From: Bradyrhizobium archetypum
GTDB lineage: Bacteria > Pseudomonadota > Alphaproteobacteria > Rhizobiales > Xanthobacteraceae
NCBI RefSeq assembly: GCF_013114835.1
Contig: NZ_JAAVLW010000001.1
Coordinates: 372,001 to 436,000 of the forward strand
Reading direction: 5' to 3'
DNA length: 64,000 nucleotides
Shown: piece by piece, positions 50,170 to 60,667 of the stretch
How positions within the stretch are numbered: the stretch's first letter is position 1
How the letters are laid out: each line of letters starts with the position of its first letter
Notes under the pieces: model-generated
Databases searched by the model: none
What the model was told of the DNA's origin: nothing
The model's input: only the letters and a program-made list of their open reading frames with translations
Translations under genes and position numbers: made by a program

Positions 50170-52572
50170 TCAGGCGATGACCTGCGCCCGCGCGCTCGAC
50201 AGCATGCTTTCTACCTCGGCGGCGGGACGGGGCGGGCTGAACAGATAGCCTTGTGCCTGGGTGCAGCCTTCCCGACGCAACAAATCGAATTGCGCGTCAG
50301 TCTCGACGCCTTCGGCCGTGGTGACGATGCCCAGGCTCTTGCCAAGCCCGGTCACCGCCCGGACGATTGCCATCGAGTCTTCGCGCGTCGCCAGTTCGGT
50401 GACGAATGAGCGGTCGATCTTGATCTTGTCGAACGGGAAGCTGCGCAGGTAGCTCAGGGACGAATATCCGGTTCCGAAGTCGTCCAGCGAAATCCGCACC
50501 CCGAAGGCACGAAGCTCATGCAGAACCGAAAGCGTCGCCTCACTGTTCTGCAGTAACACCGATTCCGTAATCTCGAGTTCAAGCCGGTGCGCCGGAAGGC
50601 CGGAAGCTTTCAGCGCCTGCTTCACCGTCTGCACCAGATTGGGGTTCTTGAACTGCACCGGCGAGAGATTGACAGCGACGCCGACGTCCCGTGGCCACTG
50701 CGCCGCATCGATGCAGGCCTGGCGCAACACCCACTCGCCGATCGGCACAATCAGGCCGGTTTCCTCCGCCAGCGGAATGAAGTTGGCCGGAGAGATCATG
50801 CCGCGTAGCGAATGATTCCACCGCGCCAGGGCTTCGAACGCAACGACGACATCCTTGGCGACATCGCGGATCGGCTGGTAGTAGACCTCGAATTCAGCGC
50901 GCTGCAACGCGGCGCGCAAGTCGAGCTCCAGGAGCCGGCGCGCCTGCGCGCGGGCGTCCATCCCGGCCTCGAAGAAGCGATAGGTGCCGCGGCCGTCCTC
51001 CTTGGCGCGATAGAGCGCGAGATCGGCCTTCTTGAGGAGCTCGTCGGGATTCTTGCCGTCCTCCGGCGCCAGCGAAATGCCGATGCTGACGCCGATCACG
51101 AGCTGATGACCGGCAACCTCGTAAGCCGCGGAAACCTTCTCGACCACATGGCTGGCGAGCAACGCCACGGCGGACGGATCGCAATCGCTGCAGAACTGCA
51201 CGATCGCGAATTCGTCCCCGCCGAGCCGCGCCACCGTGTCGTGCTCGGTGACACATTCGCCGAGGCGGCGGGCGACCTCTTTCAGAAGGGCGTCGCCGAC
51301 CGGATGACCGAGCGAATCATTGATGTCCTTGAAATGGTCGAGGTCCAGGCAGAGCACCGCGAGCTGGTCGCTGCGCTTGGCAAGCCGCAAGGCCTTTTCG
51401 AGCTGCTCGCGGAACAGCGTGCGGTTCGGCAGATTGGTCAGCGCGTCATGACGCGCCATATGCGAGATCTGCTCCTGGACCTGCTGCCATTCGGTGATGT
51501 CCTCGAAGGTTGCCACCCAGCCGCCGCCCTTCATGGGCTGATCGACGACGCGGATCGCACGTCCGTTGCGGCTCACCGTTCGCGTCACGCTGTCGCCGGC
51601 CTTGGCTGCGGCGATCACGCTGGCGACGAACTGATCGGGGTCGCCGTCCCAACGATCGAGCGCCTTCTGCTGCCGGAGCACGTCGAGCAGCAGGCGGCCC
51701 TGCAGCGTCATGCCGGTGCGTCCCATCATTTCGGCATAGCGTTCATTGTTCAGCAGGATGCGCCCATCCGCGTCGAACATGCACAGTCCCTGTGACATGT
51801 TGTCGAGCGCGGTATCGAGCAGGACTTTCTGACTATGGAGTTCGCCTTTCGCGCGGCGGTCGATCATGGCCGCGAGCAGCGAGAGACCGAGAATGGCGAA
51901 GGCCGCGATCGCCGTCAGGAACGAAAGCGCGGTCGGAGAAATCGATAAACTGTCGCTGCCGAGGGTCGGATCGGGAATGAGCGTGACGGCGCCCATCGCC
52001 GTGAAATGATGCGAAACGATGGCAACCGTCAGCAGCCCGGTAGCGACCAGGGTATGGAGGGGATTGTCGCGGCGCGCGGCGACAAGCAGCGAAATCGCCG
52101 CAAACAGGCTGCCAAACACGATCGAGGCAACAACGATGCCGCTCGACCACACGATGAATGCCGGAAGCTCGAGGGCCGCCATGCCGGTATAATGCATCGC
52201 TGCGACACCGCCGCCGATGACGGCGCCGCCGAGGGCGACCGCAGACTGGCGCGTGCTCGACAACGCAATGCAGAGGCCTGCGGCAACGATGGTTATCGCG
52301 AAGACGAGCGACAGCAAGGTGACGGGTATGCTGTATCCGGCGCTCGCGCCCGGAGCGTAGGCCAGCATCGCGACGAAATGAGTGGCCCAGATCCCGCAGC
52401 CTCCGACAGCCGCGTCGAGGGCAATCCAGATCGCGCGCGATCGGCCGCGTGACGCCCTGGCGCGATGAAACAGGCTTATGGCGACGGCGCTGGCGAGCCA
52501 GCAGATGGTGCCCGCCAATACGACCAGACGCCAGTCGTGCTCAGTGGTGAGGCAAGTTAGGACGCGGTACAT
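50170..52572 (-). CDS. MHYT-PAS-GGDEF-EAL cyclic di-GMP protein
   Basis: The 800-residue inner-membrane protein combines a seven-helix MHYT sensor with cyclic di-GMP domains. The repeated motifs THFVAM (about residue 64), MHYTGM (126) and SHHFTAM (187) are thought to bind copper and sense oxygen, CO or NO. A PAS-like region (FDADGRILLNNERYAEMMGR) follows. The GGDEF site is ARLGGDEFAIV near residue 449 without an RxxD site, and the EAL domain near 580 has EALARWN, ITESVLL, DDFGTGYSS and KIDRSFV intact. Both activities look possible; phosphodiesterase function is well supported. Confidence 0.93.
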   Translation of the reverse strand: MYRVLTCLTTEHDWRLVVLAGTICWLASAVAISLFHRARASRGRSRAIWIALDAAVGGCGIWATHFVAMLAYAPGASAGYSIPVTLLSLVFAITIVAAGLCIALSSTRQSAVALGGAVIGGGVAAMHYTGMAALELPAFIVWSSGIVVASIVFGSLFAAISLLVAARRDNPLHTLVATGLLTVAIVSHHFTAMGAVTLIPDPTLGSDSLSISPTALSFLTAIAAFAILGLSLLAAMIDRRAKGELHSQKVLLDTALDNMSQGLCMFDADGRILLNNERYAEMMGRTGMTLQGRLLLDVLRQQKALDRWDGDPDQFVASVIAAAKAGDSVTRTVSRNGRAIRVVDQPMKGGGWVATFEDITEWQQVQEQISHMARHDALTNLPNRTLFREQLEKALRLAKRSDQLAVLCLDLDHFKDINDSLGHPVGDALLKEVARRLGECVTEHDTVARLGGDEFAIVQFCSDCDPSAVALLASHVVEKVSAAYEVAGHQLVIGVSIGISLAPEDGKNPDELLKKADLALYRAKEDGRGTYRFFEAGMDARAQARRLLELDLRAALQRAEFEVYYQPIRDVAKDVVVAFEALARWNHSLRGMISPANFIPLAEETGLIVPIGEWVLRQACIDAAQWPRDVGVAVNLSPVQFKNPNLVQTVKQALKASGLPAHRLELEITESVLLQNSEATLSVLHELRAFGVRISLDDFGTGYSSLSYLRSFPFDKIKIDRSFVTELATREDSMAIVRAVTGLGKSLGIVTTAEGVETDAQFDLLRREGCTQAQGYLFSPPRPAAEVESMLSSARAQVIA

Positions 52573-52744
52573 TACAGACCCCCATTGGCCTGTAACAGCA
52601 TTCCCATTGGTATATTTGGCGTAACCTCCGCTACGCAGTTGCGAGAATGATGAACAAAGGTTGAAGTCGAACCGATCGGTCGGCGTAGGCGCGAATTAAC
52701 CAAAGCGAGGCGCGACTTTTCGCGCCGAACGTCGGGCCGGCGCA

Positions 52745-52778
52745 AAAACGCCGCCCGGTGGGCCCGGCGCGGCGTTTT
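52745..52778. terminator. Bidirectional terminator after the YciF-like gene
   Basis: AAAACGCCGC and GCGGCGTTTT form a perfect ten-base stem around a GC-rich loop. It lies 20 bases past the stop of the minus-strand gene at 52798-53304, with a T tract on that strand. Confidence 0.8.
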
Positions 52779-52797
52779 GCCTCAATTGTTGAAAACG

Positions 52798-53304
52798 TCA
52801 GCTTGCGGCCCGCAGGTTGACCTTGCCTTCCGCAAGCGAGGTCAGCTTCTTGTCGACAATCTTTTCCTCATCCAGCGTCTTCTGCAGGATGCTGGCGCAA
52901 TCGTTGCGTCCGAGCTGCCGCGCCCACGCGATCAGGCTGCCGTAGCGGCTAATTTCATAGTGCTCGGCAGCCTGGGCAGCGTTGATCAGGGCCGCGTCCA
53001 GCACGTTCTTGTCCTCGACCTCGCCTGCGACTTCGTCGGCTTCCTCGATGATGCCGTCGATCGCCGGGCAATCGACCGCCTTCGCCGTGGCGCCGTGCAT
53101 GCGGAAGACCTCTTCGAGGCGCTGCACATGCGTCTTGGTTTCGTCGAGATGGCTCAAGAAGCCCTGTTTGAGCTGCTTGTCAGTAGCCTTTTCCGCCATT
53201 TTTGGCAGCGCTTTCACGAGTTGCTTCTCCGCATAGTAGATATCCTGCAATTGATGGATGAACAGGTCATTCATCGTCTTGATGTCTTTGGTGAAGAGTC
53301 CCAT
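52798..53304 (-). CDS. YciE/YciF-like ferritin-fold stress protein (DUF892)
   Basis: The 168-residue protein has the DUF892 four-helix bundle: DLFIHQLQDIYYAEKQLVKAL, KQGFLSHLDETKTHVQRLEEVF and AAQAAEHYEISRYGSLIAWA, with conserved glutamates and histidines for a di-iron site. YciF-like proteins are induced by stress. I chose the ATG at 53304, which follows AGGAGGAGC. A terminator follows. Confidence 0.92.
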   Translation of the reverse strand: MGLFTKDIKTMNDLFIHQLQDIYYAEKQLVKALPKMAEKATDKQLKQGFLSHLDETKTHVQRLEEVFRMHGATAKAVDCPAIDGIIEEADEVAGEVEDKNVLDAALINAAQAAEHYEISRYGSLIAWARQLGRNDCASILQKTLDEEKIVDKKLTSLAEGKVNLRAAS

Positions 53305-53697
53305 TGCGCTCCTCCTTCGTTTGGCAACGTGCGAGCGGAGGCCTTTTCCGGCCGGATGCGCGCACTTCATGTTCGATGCTGACGGGAAGCTAACCAGCCG
53401 GCAAAAAGGATGTTCCTGATGTTCCTGAAGGCCTCAAAAACGCCGCGATGGAACGGCGGAACGATCGCAAAAAGCGCTCACGGAACGGACCCCTTCGCGA
53501 CTCAAAATCGTTAACGTGGCGACATATGTAGGGCGTATGACGAAGGCGGCCAACGAAGCCAAAAGCCATGCTTGTCAAGGGCTGCACAACGGCCCGGTTT
53601 TGGCTTATGGGTTTCGCGCACGGTGCTTCTAACCGTCGACTGTCACCTGTCGTGACAGGTCCCATCTTTACGTATTGCCGCCCCGCCGGGAGGATGA
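53305..53697. other. Intergenic region between YciF-like and YbhN-like genes
   Basis: This 393-base divergent region should hold both promoters. It includes a TCGTTAACGTGGCGACATATG segment near 53508-53528 and a TGTCACCTGTCGTGACA inverted repeat near 53640-53656, about 40 bases before the YbhN-like gene, which could be an operator. No gene is seen. Confidence 0.45.
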
Positions 53698-54753
53698 ATG
53701 CATCGGCTGCTGACCGCGCTCGGGCGCGGCTTCAAGGAGAAGATCGGCTGGAAACGGCTAGGAATCGCTGCGAGTCTCCTGATCATAGCTCTTGCGATCA
53801 CCCATCTGCTTCGCACCCTTAAGGGCGTCGATACCGGCGTTATTCTGACTGCGCTGACCGAAATCGCGCCGCATCGGATCGCGCTGGCAGCGCTATGCGT
53901 GGTGGGCGCATTTTGCACGCTGACCTTCTACGATTTCTTCGCATTGCGAACGATTGGCAAGAACCACGTGCCCTATCGCATCGCTGCAATGTCGAGCTTC
54001 ACCAGCTACACGATCGGCCACAATATCGGCGCCACTGTCTTTACCGGCGGCGCGATCCGGTTCCGGATCTATTCCGACTACGGCCTGACCGCGATCGACG
54101 TCGCAAAAATCTGCTTTCTTTCGGGTCTCACATTCTGGCTCGGCAACCTGTTCGTGCTCGGCATGGGCATGGCCTGGCATCCCGAAGCAGCATCGGCCAT
54201 GGACCTGCTGCCGCCGGCCATGAATCGCTTGATTGCGATCGGCTGCCTTGCCGGCATCGTCGCCTATTTCGTCTGGTTGCTGATGGGCAAGGGTCGCCGC
54301 GAACTTGGCCAAAACGGCTGGAAGGTGGTGTTGCCGTCCGCCCGGCTGACGCTGCTGCAAGTCCTGATCGGCGTCGTCGACCTGGGCTTCTGCGCCCTGG
54401 CGATGTATCTGCTGATGCCGATGACGCCGTATATCGACTTCGTTTCGCTGGCGGTGGTCTTCATCCTCGCAACGTTGCTCGGCTTTGCCAGCCATGCGCC
54501 CGGCAGCATCGGTGTGTTCGATGCCGCGATGCTGGTGGCGCTGCCGCAGTTCGGCCGGGAAGAGTTGCTGGCGACGCTGGTGGTGTTCCGGATCCTGTAC
54601 TTCCTGATCCCCTTCGGCATCTCGATCTGGATCATGGGCACGCGCGAACTCTGGCTTAGCGTGTTGCAACCCTGGCTGGAACGGCGCCGGCTCGGCGAAG
54701 CCTGCACGGCCAAGGCCCGGGTACGACCACCGATCAACGGCCGGCAATCCTGA
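53698..54753 (+). CDS. YbhN-like integral membrane protein (LPG synthase TM family)
   Basis: The 351-residue protein has about eight membrane helices and the UPF0104 features: GHNIGATVFTGGAIRFRIY near residue 105 and ATLLGFASHAPGSIGVFDAAMLVAL near 262. This is the flippase-like transmembrane half of lysylphosphatidylglycerol synthases without the synthase domain. It may transport or flip a lipid; the substrate is unknown. The GGGAGG site before the ATG is strong. Confidence 0.87.
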   Translation: MHRLLTALGRGFKEKIGWKRLGIAASLLIIALAITHLLRTLKGVDTGVILTALTEIAPHRIALAALCVVGAFCTLTFYDFFALRTIGKNHVPYRIAAMSSFTSYTIGHNIGATVFTGGAIRFRIYSDYGLTAIDVAKICFLSGLTFWLGNLFVLGMGMAWHPEAASAMDLLPPAMNRLIAIGCLAGIVAYFVWLLMGKGRRELGQNGWKVVLPSARLTLLQVLIGVVDLGFCALAMYLLMPMTPYIDFVSLAVVFILATLLGFASHAPGSIGVFDAAMLVALPQFGREELLATLVVFRILYFLIPFGISIWIMGTRELWLSVLQPWLERRRLGEACTAKARVRPPINGRQS

Positions 54754-54850
54754 GGCCGGTAACGGCGTCGTTATCTGCAACGTCTGGTCTTTTGAGGCAG
54801 AGCTGCCCCATTCTCTTATTTCTGCCTTACCGCTAACGTCAAACGACGCC

Positions 54851-56839
54851 ATGGCTGGAATTTTCTTACGTTCGATGATGTCGGCCGCGCTTATTGCCGG
54901 CGCGCTGCTCGGCATGTTCACGTCCGCTGCGCAGGCCCAGGGCACCGGCGGCTATAGACCGCTGCAGATTTCCTGGGAAGTGCGCAATCGCTTCCGCTTG
55001 TTCCGCGAGGAACGGGATTTTCTGCTGCACGCTGAGACCGGGCGCGGCCGCAGCGTATTGGCCGCAGAACAGGCGCTGGCGATACAAAGCGACGGCCGCG
55101 GCTGGGCGCGCAACACCGTCAACCGGCTCTGCATCGACCTAGCCGGCCGGGTCAGCGAGCCCTGCACGCGCGACAACGTCAAGGAAAGCTATCTGACGCC
55201 GATCGATCATCCGGTCGTGATCCGTCTGACCGGCCCGGTGCCGGTCGGCGCGACCTGCGCCTGGACGGTCGACGACGGCGATGGTCCGCAAACTTCAACC
55301 TTCGATTGCGCCGAACCGGTCAATCTTCGGGTCCGCTACGGCCGCACTACGGTCGTGACCGCCGACATATCCAGTTCAGAGGGCAGTCAGCGCGCCTTCA
55401 CCGAGATTGCGGTGCGCGACATCTTCATCGCGGGCCTCGGCGACAGCATCGCGTCCGGCGAAGGAAATCCGGACCGCCCGGTTGCGCTCGCCGATGAAGG
55501 CTTCTGTTTCCGCTCCTATCTCGGAACGGCGGCCGCGCAATATTACCGGCCGAGTCGCGCGGGCTATAAAGGTGGGCGCGCATGCGAGGCGCCCGATTCC
55601 CTCTCCGTCTGGCAGCGGCAGAGCGCGCTGTGGTTCAATCCTGCCTGCCACCGTTCACTCTACAGCTATCAGACGCGAACTGCATTGGCGCTCGCCATCC
55701 GATATCCGCACATCGCGGTGACCTATCTGCCGCTGGCCTGCACCGGCGCCACCATTGCCGATGGCCTGTTCGGCTCGCAGCGCGCCCGCGACTGTCTGCC
55801 GTCGAAATCGGGTGGCGCGTGCCAAGGCAGCGTGAACGGGCAACTGGCCGAACTGCGGGACGCCCTCGCCGCCGCAAAACGCCGCCAGTCGGATCGCCAG
55901 CTTGATCTGGTGCTGCTGTCGATCGGCGCCAACGACATCTATTTTTCCGGCCTTGTTGCCGACGTCATCGTGGACACGGCGACCGAGCGCGTACTGTTTC
56001 GGCGCAGCGGCGTGATGGCATCGGTGGATGACGCACGCAGCGCGATGACGCGGGACCTTCCGCAAGGCTTTGCCAAGCTGCGCGAGGCGCTGAAGCCGCT
56101 GCTCGGCGGCGACCTGTCGCGGGTCGTCTACACCGCCTACGCCAATCCGACGCTGTCGAATGGCGGCGCCCCCTGCCCCGGCGGACGCGCCGGCTTTGAC
56201 ATTCATCCCTCCTTCAACGCCCAGCCGCAGCGGCTGGCCACGGTATCCAATTTTGTTGAAAACGAATTCCTGCCGCAGTTGAGAGCGTTGGCGCTGTGCG
56301 AGGGCGGCATCCTGTGCCGCAACCCGCCCGCCGACCGCATGACCTTCGTTGACAGCCATCAGGCCAGCTTTGCCAGCCATGGCTTCTGCGCGCGCTCCGA
56401 AAGCGATCCCGAGTTCGACCGCCAGTGCTTCTCGGCGACCGGCGACAGCTTCGATCCCGATATCGTGACGGCCGCCAACCAGCCGATGCTGTGCGGCCGC
56501 AGCGCCGGCGAATACCGCGCCTATCTGCCCCGCGCGCGCTGGATCCGCGATGCCAATGACAGCTACTTCGCGGCGATGACCTACCCGCAAGGCTTGCCGG
56601 CGTCGCAACAGCCATCCGATATCCATGACGCAACCTGGGGCGTTTTGTCGGCGGTTTATGGTGGCGCAGTGCATCCAAGCGCCGAGGGTCACGCCGCAAT
56701 GGCAGATGCCGCAGTGCCGGCCGCCGCAGCGGTGCTGCAACTCGATGCGGCGGTGCCTGAAGTCACCTCGCAACCGATGCAACCGCTACCACCGGCACCG
56801 GAGGCGCCACGGCCGCCGGGCAGAGCCGGCAGACTTTGA
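54851..56839 (+). CDS. Exported SGNH/GDSL hydrolase-like protein
   Basis: The 662-residue protein has a signal peptide (ALIAGALLGMFTSAAQA). After an N-terminal beta-rich domain of about 190 residues comes a GDSL-type hydrolase: block I GLGDSIASGEGN near 196 with the nucleophile serine, LLSIGANDIYFSG near 357, and HPSAEGHAAMADAA near 617 with the catalytic histidine. Many cysteines (for example in CRNPP and CARSE segments) suggest disulphides. The proline-rich C-terminus looks disordered. It probably acts on envelope or extracellular esters. Confidence 0.82.
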   Translation: MAGIFLRSMMSAALIAGALLGMFTSAAQAQGTGGYRPLQISWEVRNRFRLFREERDFLLHAETGRGRSVLAAEQALAIQSDGRGWARNTVNRLCIDLAGRVSEPCTRDNVKESYLTPIDHPVVIRLTGPVPVGATCAWTVDDGDGPQTSTFDCAEPVNLRVRYGRTTVVTADISSSEGSQRAFTEIAVRDIFIAGLGDSIASGEGNPDRPVALADEGFCFRSYLGTAAAQYYRPSRAGYKGGRACEAPDSLSVWQRQSALWFNPACHRSLYSYQTRTALALAIRYPHIAVTYLPLACTGATIADGLFGSQRARDCLPSKSGGACQGSVNGQLAELRDALAAAKRRQSDRQLDLVLLSIGANDIYFSGLVADVIVDTATERVLFRRSGVMASVDDARSAMTRDLPQGFAKLREALKPLLGGDLSRVVYTAYANPTLSNGGAPCPGGRAGFDIHPSFNAQPQRLATVSNFVENEFLPQLRALALCEGGILCRNPPADRMTFVDSHQASFASHGFCARSESDPEFDRQCFSATGDSFDPDIVTAANQPMLCGRSAGEYRAYLPRARWIRDANDSYFAAMTYPQGLPASQQPSDIHDATWGVLSAVYGGAVHPSAEGHAAMADAAVPAAAAVLQLDAAVPEVTSQPMQPLPPAPEAPRPPGRAGRL

Positions 56840-57448
56840 CTAGCGCGCTGGGGCGGTTGTTCCGGGGACGGTGGTTGTCTTCTTCGGCGCGGCGGGTGCC
56901 TTCGCCGGAGCCGCGGGTTGCTTTGTGACCGCGGCATGCGCCGGCAGATATTTTGCGATGACAGCGGGATCGACCTGCGCCAACGCCGTGTCGGGCAGAC
57001 GCGTCCAGACCTCATCCTTGCCGAACAGCGAGATGCCGAGATAGCCGCGCATCGTCAGCGTCTGGCCGTCGGGGCTGAGCGTCATCTTGGCCTTGTAGAT
57101 CTTGCCGTCGCGCGGATCGAGCACGTTGCCGTTCTCATACTTCAGTCCCTCGCGCTTCATGTCCCGGATAAAGGAGAGCCCGAGCCACGGTGCATCCTTC
57201 CGATCGTCGGTGCATTTCGAGCAGATCGGATTGGGAGGATCGCCGGGTTCGGAAAAGAGCTTGGCGAACGCGCCTTCGTAGGTGCCGTTGCGATCGACCA
57301 CCAGGAACCATCCGACCGGCTTGCCCTTCTCGACCTTCTCCCACAGCCCGGCCGCGGAAGGTTCCGCCGGCTGCGCGGTGAGTTCACCGGCAAATGCGAG
57401 GCCAATCACGATCGGGAGTATCAGTTGAAATCCGGCCAACTTGCGCAT
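56840..57448 (-). CDS. Exported DUF2147 protein
   Basis: The 202-residue protein has a signal peptide ([17 protein letters not shown]) and a DUF2147 domain: [29 protein letters not shown], a CSKC pair, [24 protein letters not shown] and [14 protein letters not shown]. Such proteins are periplasmic and lipocalin-like; the function is unknown. The C-terminal tail is alanine/proline/lysine rich. Its stop abuts that of the convergent SGNH gene. Confidence 0.85.
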   Translation of the reverse strand: MRKLAGFQLILPIVIGLAFAGELTAQPAEPSAAGLWEKVEKGKPVGWFLVVDRNGTYEGAFAKLFSEPGDPPNPICSKCTDDRKDAPWLGLSFIRDMKREGLKYENGNVLDPRDGKIYKAKMTLSPDGQTLTMRGYLGISLFGKDEVWTRLPDTALAQVDPAVIAKYLPAHAAVTKQPAAPAKAPAAPKKTTTVPGTTAPAR

Positions 57449-57562
57449 CGTCGTCACCTGATCAATTCCCAAAATGAATGGCCGTAGACTAAGGCCATTT
57501 CGCGGACGGTGCCAGTGACGATCGTCGCCCCCGGCGCGCGCCGAACCACCATCTTTTGGGAT

Positions 57563-58705
<1,143 letters not shown>

Positions 58706-58750
58706 TCAACAACTGGGCTGTAAGGAAACGAGATTTTCGGAGATGGCCCC

Positions 58751-59206
58751 GTGAATGCCCCCTTGCGTCCCGATGCGACCCTGCGTCTGGAAGATTTTCC
58801 CTATCGCCTGTCGGACAATGTCAGATTTGCCGACCTCGATCCCAACCAACACGTCAACAATGCGGTTTACGCAACCTATTTCGAAACCGGCCGCGTTACG
58901 TTGATGAAGGATCCCGGCTATGGGCTGATGCCCGACGGGTTTGCCTGGATCATGGTCCGGCTCGACATGCATTTCCGCGCCGAATTGCGCTGGCCCGGCA
59001 CGATCGAATTGGGATTGGGCGTCGTCAAGTTCGGGCGAACTTCCGTCACCTTCGATCAGGTGGTATTCTCCGAAGGCAAATGCGTTGCGTCAGCGCAATC
59101 GGTATCGGTGCTGCTCGACGAAGCCACGCGCAAGCCGACAGCATTGACGCCAGAGATCCTCGCAAATTTCCAGCGCTGGATTCGCAGCGGCGCAAACTCT
59201 TTATGA
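58751..59206 (+). CDS. Hotdog-fold acyl-CoA thioesterase
   Basis: The 151-residue protein has the 4-hydroxybenzoyl-CoA thioesterase pattern: VRFADLDPNQHVNNAVYATYFE with the catalytic aspartate, and MVRLDMHFRAELRWPG. The start is GTG at 58751. It is divergent from the ferredoxin reductase gene, and overlaps a small downstream frame by four bases. Substrate is not known. Confidence 0.85.
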   Translation: MNAPLRPDATLRLEDFPYRLSDNVRFADLDPNQHVNNAVYATYFETGRVTLMKDPGYGLMPDGFAWIMVRLDMHFRAELRWPGTIELGLGVVKFGRTSVTFDQVVFSEGKCVASAQSVSVLLDEATRKPTALTPEILANFQRWIRSGANSL

Positions 59207-59430
59207 CGCGCGCAGCGATGTTGGCGACAGATCTTTCCCGAATATCTTTGCGTGAGCTCGCAACGGCCTTCGCCGTCTCGCCAAGGGAAGCCTTCGCGTA
59301 TCGCGGCGGCCGCCGCTCGGCGCATGAACCGGCGAAGGCTGCCCTCGCCGCCTGCGCGAATACGCACCCGTTTGCGCTATATGCGGTCGACGACCATCTC
59401 GCGGAGACCGCGAATGCCGGATCGCGCTGA
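59203..59430 (+). CDS. Possible small coupled gene after the thioesterase
   Basis: A 75-residue frame begins MTRAAMLATDLSRISLREL and overlaps the thioesterase stop by four bases (ATGA), a common coupling arrangement. The sequence is alanine rich and has no recognised family. It stops 14 bases before the convergent ferredoxin gene. It may be real, but there is little support beyond the overlap. Confidence 0.35.
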   Translation: MTRAAMLATDLSRISLRELATAFAVSPREAFAYRGGRRSAHEPAKAALAACANTHPFALYAVDDHLAETANAGSR

Positions 59431-59444
59431 AGTCATTTGGGACC

Positions 59445-59765
59445 TCAGGCCTGCCGCTCCGGTGTCGACACCACGAGGCCGTCGAGATCGTCGCTCACCT
59501 TGATCTGGCAGGAGAGCCGCGAGTTCGGCCGCACGTCGAAGCCGAAATCCAGCATGTCTTCCTCCATAGGAGTCGGAGAGCCGACTTTCTCACGCCATGC
59601 TTCGTCGACATAGACGTGGCAGGTCGCGCACGCGCAGGCGCCACCGCATTCGGCTTCGATGCCCGGAATGGCGTTGCGAATCGCGGCTTCCATCACGGTC
59701 GCGCCGTTCTCGACTTCAATGGTTCGTTTTTCGCCCGTGTGGTCGATAAAGTGGATTTTGGCCAT
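59445..59765 (-). CDS. [2Fe-2S] ferredoxin, adrenodoxin type
   Basis: The 106-residue ferredoxin has the pattern CGGACACATC (cluster cysteines C-x5-C-x2-C near residues 40-50) and the fourth cysteine in SRLSCQIKV near 86, with CHVYVDEAW typical of the adrenodoxin group. Such ferredoxins feed P450s, dioxygenases or iron-sulfur assembly. The ATG at 59765 gives the normal length; a long frame from 60110 does not. The nearby reductase may be its partner. Confidence 0.94.
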   Translation of the reverse strand: MAKIHFIDHTGEKRTIEVENGATVMEAAIRNAIPGIEAECGGACACATCHVYVDEAWREKVGSPTPMEEDMLDFGFDVRPNSRLSCQIKVSDDLDGLVVSTPERQA

Positions 59766-59901
59766 GATCGCTCGTGCTGCCGGAATATGTGAGGAGGTCC
59801 CGGCAGTCCTATAACGGGTCGATCCGCACAGCGCCAGCGGTCGGGCGAAAACCTGAGGCAGCATTTTACGGGGATTTTGGCCGTTCGGGCCTGCTTTCCG
59901 C

Positions 59902-60279
59902 TCAGGAACGGCGCAAAACTGCCTCGATAGCGGAGCGCGCCTCGGCAACCGCCTCGGCGAGCTCGGCGAGGGCAACGGACGTATCGAAGCCACGGCCGAT
60001 GACCGTCTCCAGCCGCGTTGCGGCATCGGCAACAGCAAACGCACCGATGGCGCGGGCCGAACCCTTGAGCGTGTGCGCAAGCGCGCTCGCATCCGCAGGC
60101 ATGGCGGCAAGCGCGTGCACGAGCCTTGCCGATTGGGCCGAGAACATCGTCAACACCTCGTGCTCGATACTGGCATCGCCGAGCGTCATGCGCGTAAGAT
60201 GGTCGAAATCGATCGGCCCGTGGCCGGGAGCCAGCGGCGGCGATGGCATCCATTGTACCCGTTCAAGATGAAGCGGCAT
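59902..60279 (-). CDS. Stand-alone Hpt phosphotransfer protein
   Basis: The 125-residue protein consists of one Hpt helical bundle. [24 protein letters not shown] precedes the phospho-accepting histidine in [16 protein letters not shown] near residue 69, and two more helices follow. It would relay phosphate in a multi-step two-component pathway. I chose the ATG at 60279; longer frames extend to 60402. It is divergent from the GPR-like giant gene, from which it is separated by a region with a CtrA-type box. Confidence 0.85.
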   Translation of the reverse strand: MPLHLERVQWMPSPPLAPGHGPIDFDHLTRMTLGDASIEHEVLTMFSAQSARLVHALAAMPADASALAHTLKGSARAIGAFAVADAATRLETVIGRGFDTSVALAELAEAVAEARSAIEAVLRRS

Positions 60280-60667
60280 GACCTCTGGCCCGGATCGCCC
60301 CGCCGCACCGATTCTCGGCGGGACACTCTGCGTCAGCCAACCACGACATCGGTTAACGGAACGTTCTCCGAATGCGCCGCAACTTCGCCTTGTTTTTGAC
60401 AAAAATCTGTCTTGATCGACAACCCAGCTCCAGAAATTTGTGTATCCTTAAGGCTTTAAGGAACAAAGCTGTTAACGATGATTAAGAAAGTCTTAATCGC
60501 GGCCATTTCATTCGTATCGCTCAACCAATAGGATGTTTGCGGATGTGGCGGACAAGCTGCCGGCGGGGCACGCTTGCGGTCCGCGGGGGTTTATGAATCC
60601 AGCTTCGAGCTTGCGGGGTTTTTGCAAGAACGGCTGGGCGCGTAAAGTTAAGAGGGCTCGGACTGAC
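60280..60667. other. Divergent hpt/GPR-like intergenic region
   Basis: This 388-base region contains a cluster of AT-rich symmetry elements at 60447-60497: CCTTAA-GGCT-TTAAGG, GTTAACGATGATTAAG, and GATTAAG-AAAGT-CTTAATC. The last holds an exact TTAA-N7-TTAA box. A TTTTTGCAAGAACGG stretch lies closer to the GPR-like gene. No gene is seen. Confidence 0.5.
60482..60496. promoter_or_regulatory. Candidate CtrA box upstream of the GPR-like gene
   Basis: TTAA-GAAAGTC-TTAA is an exact TTAA-N7-TTAA match, embedded in a longer inverted repeat. It lies about 170 bases upstream of the GPR-like gene and about 200 bases upstream of the divergent hpt gene, so either could be controlled. Confidence 0.5.
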
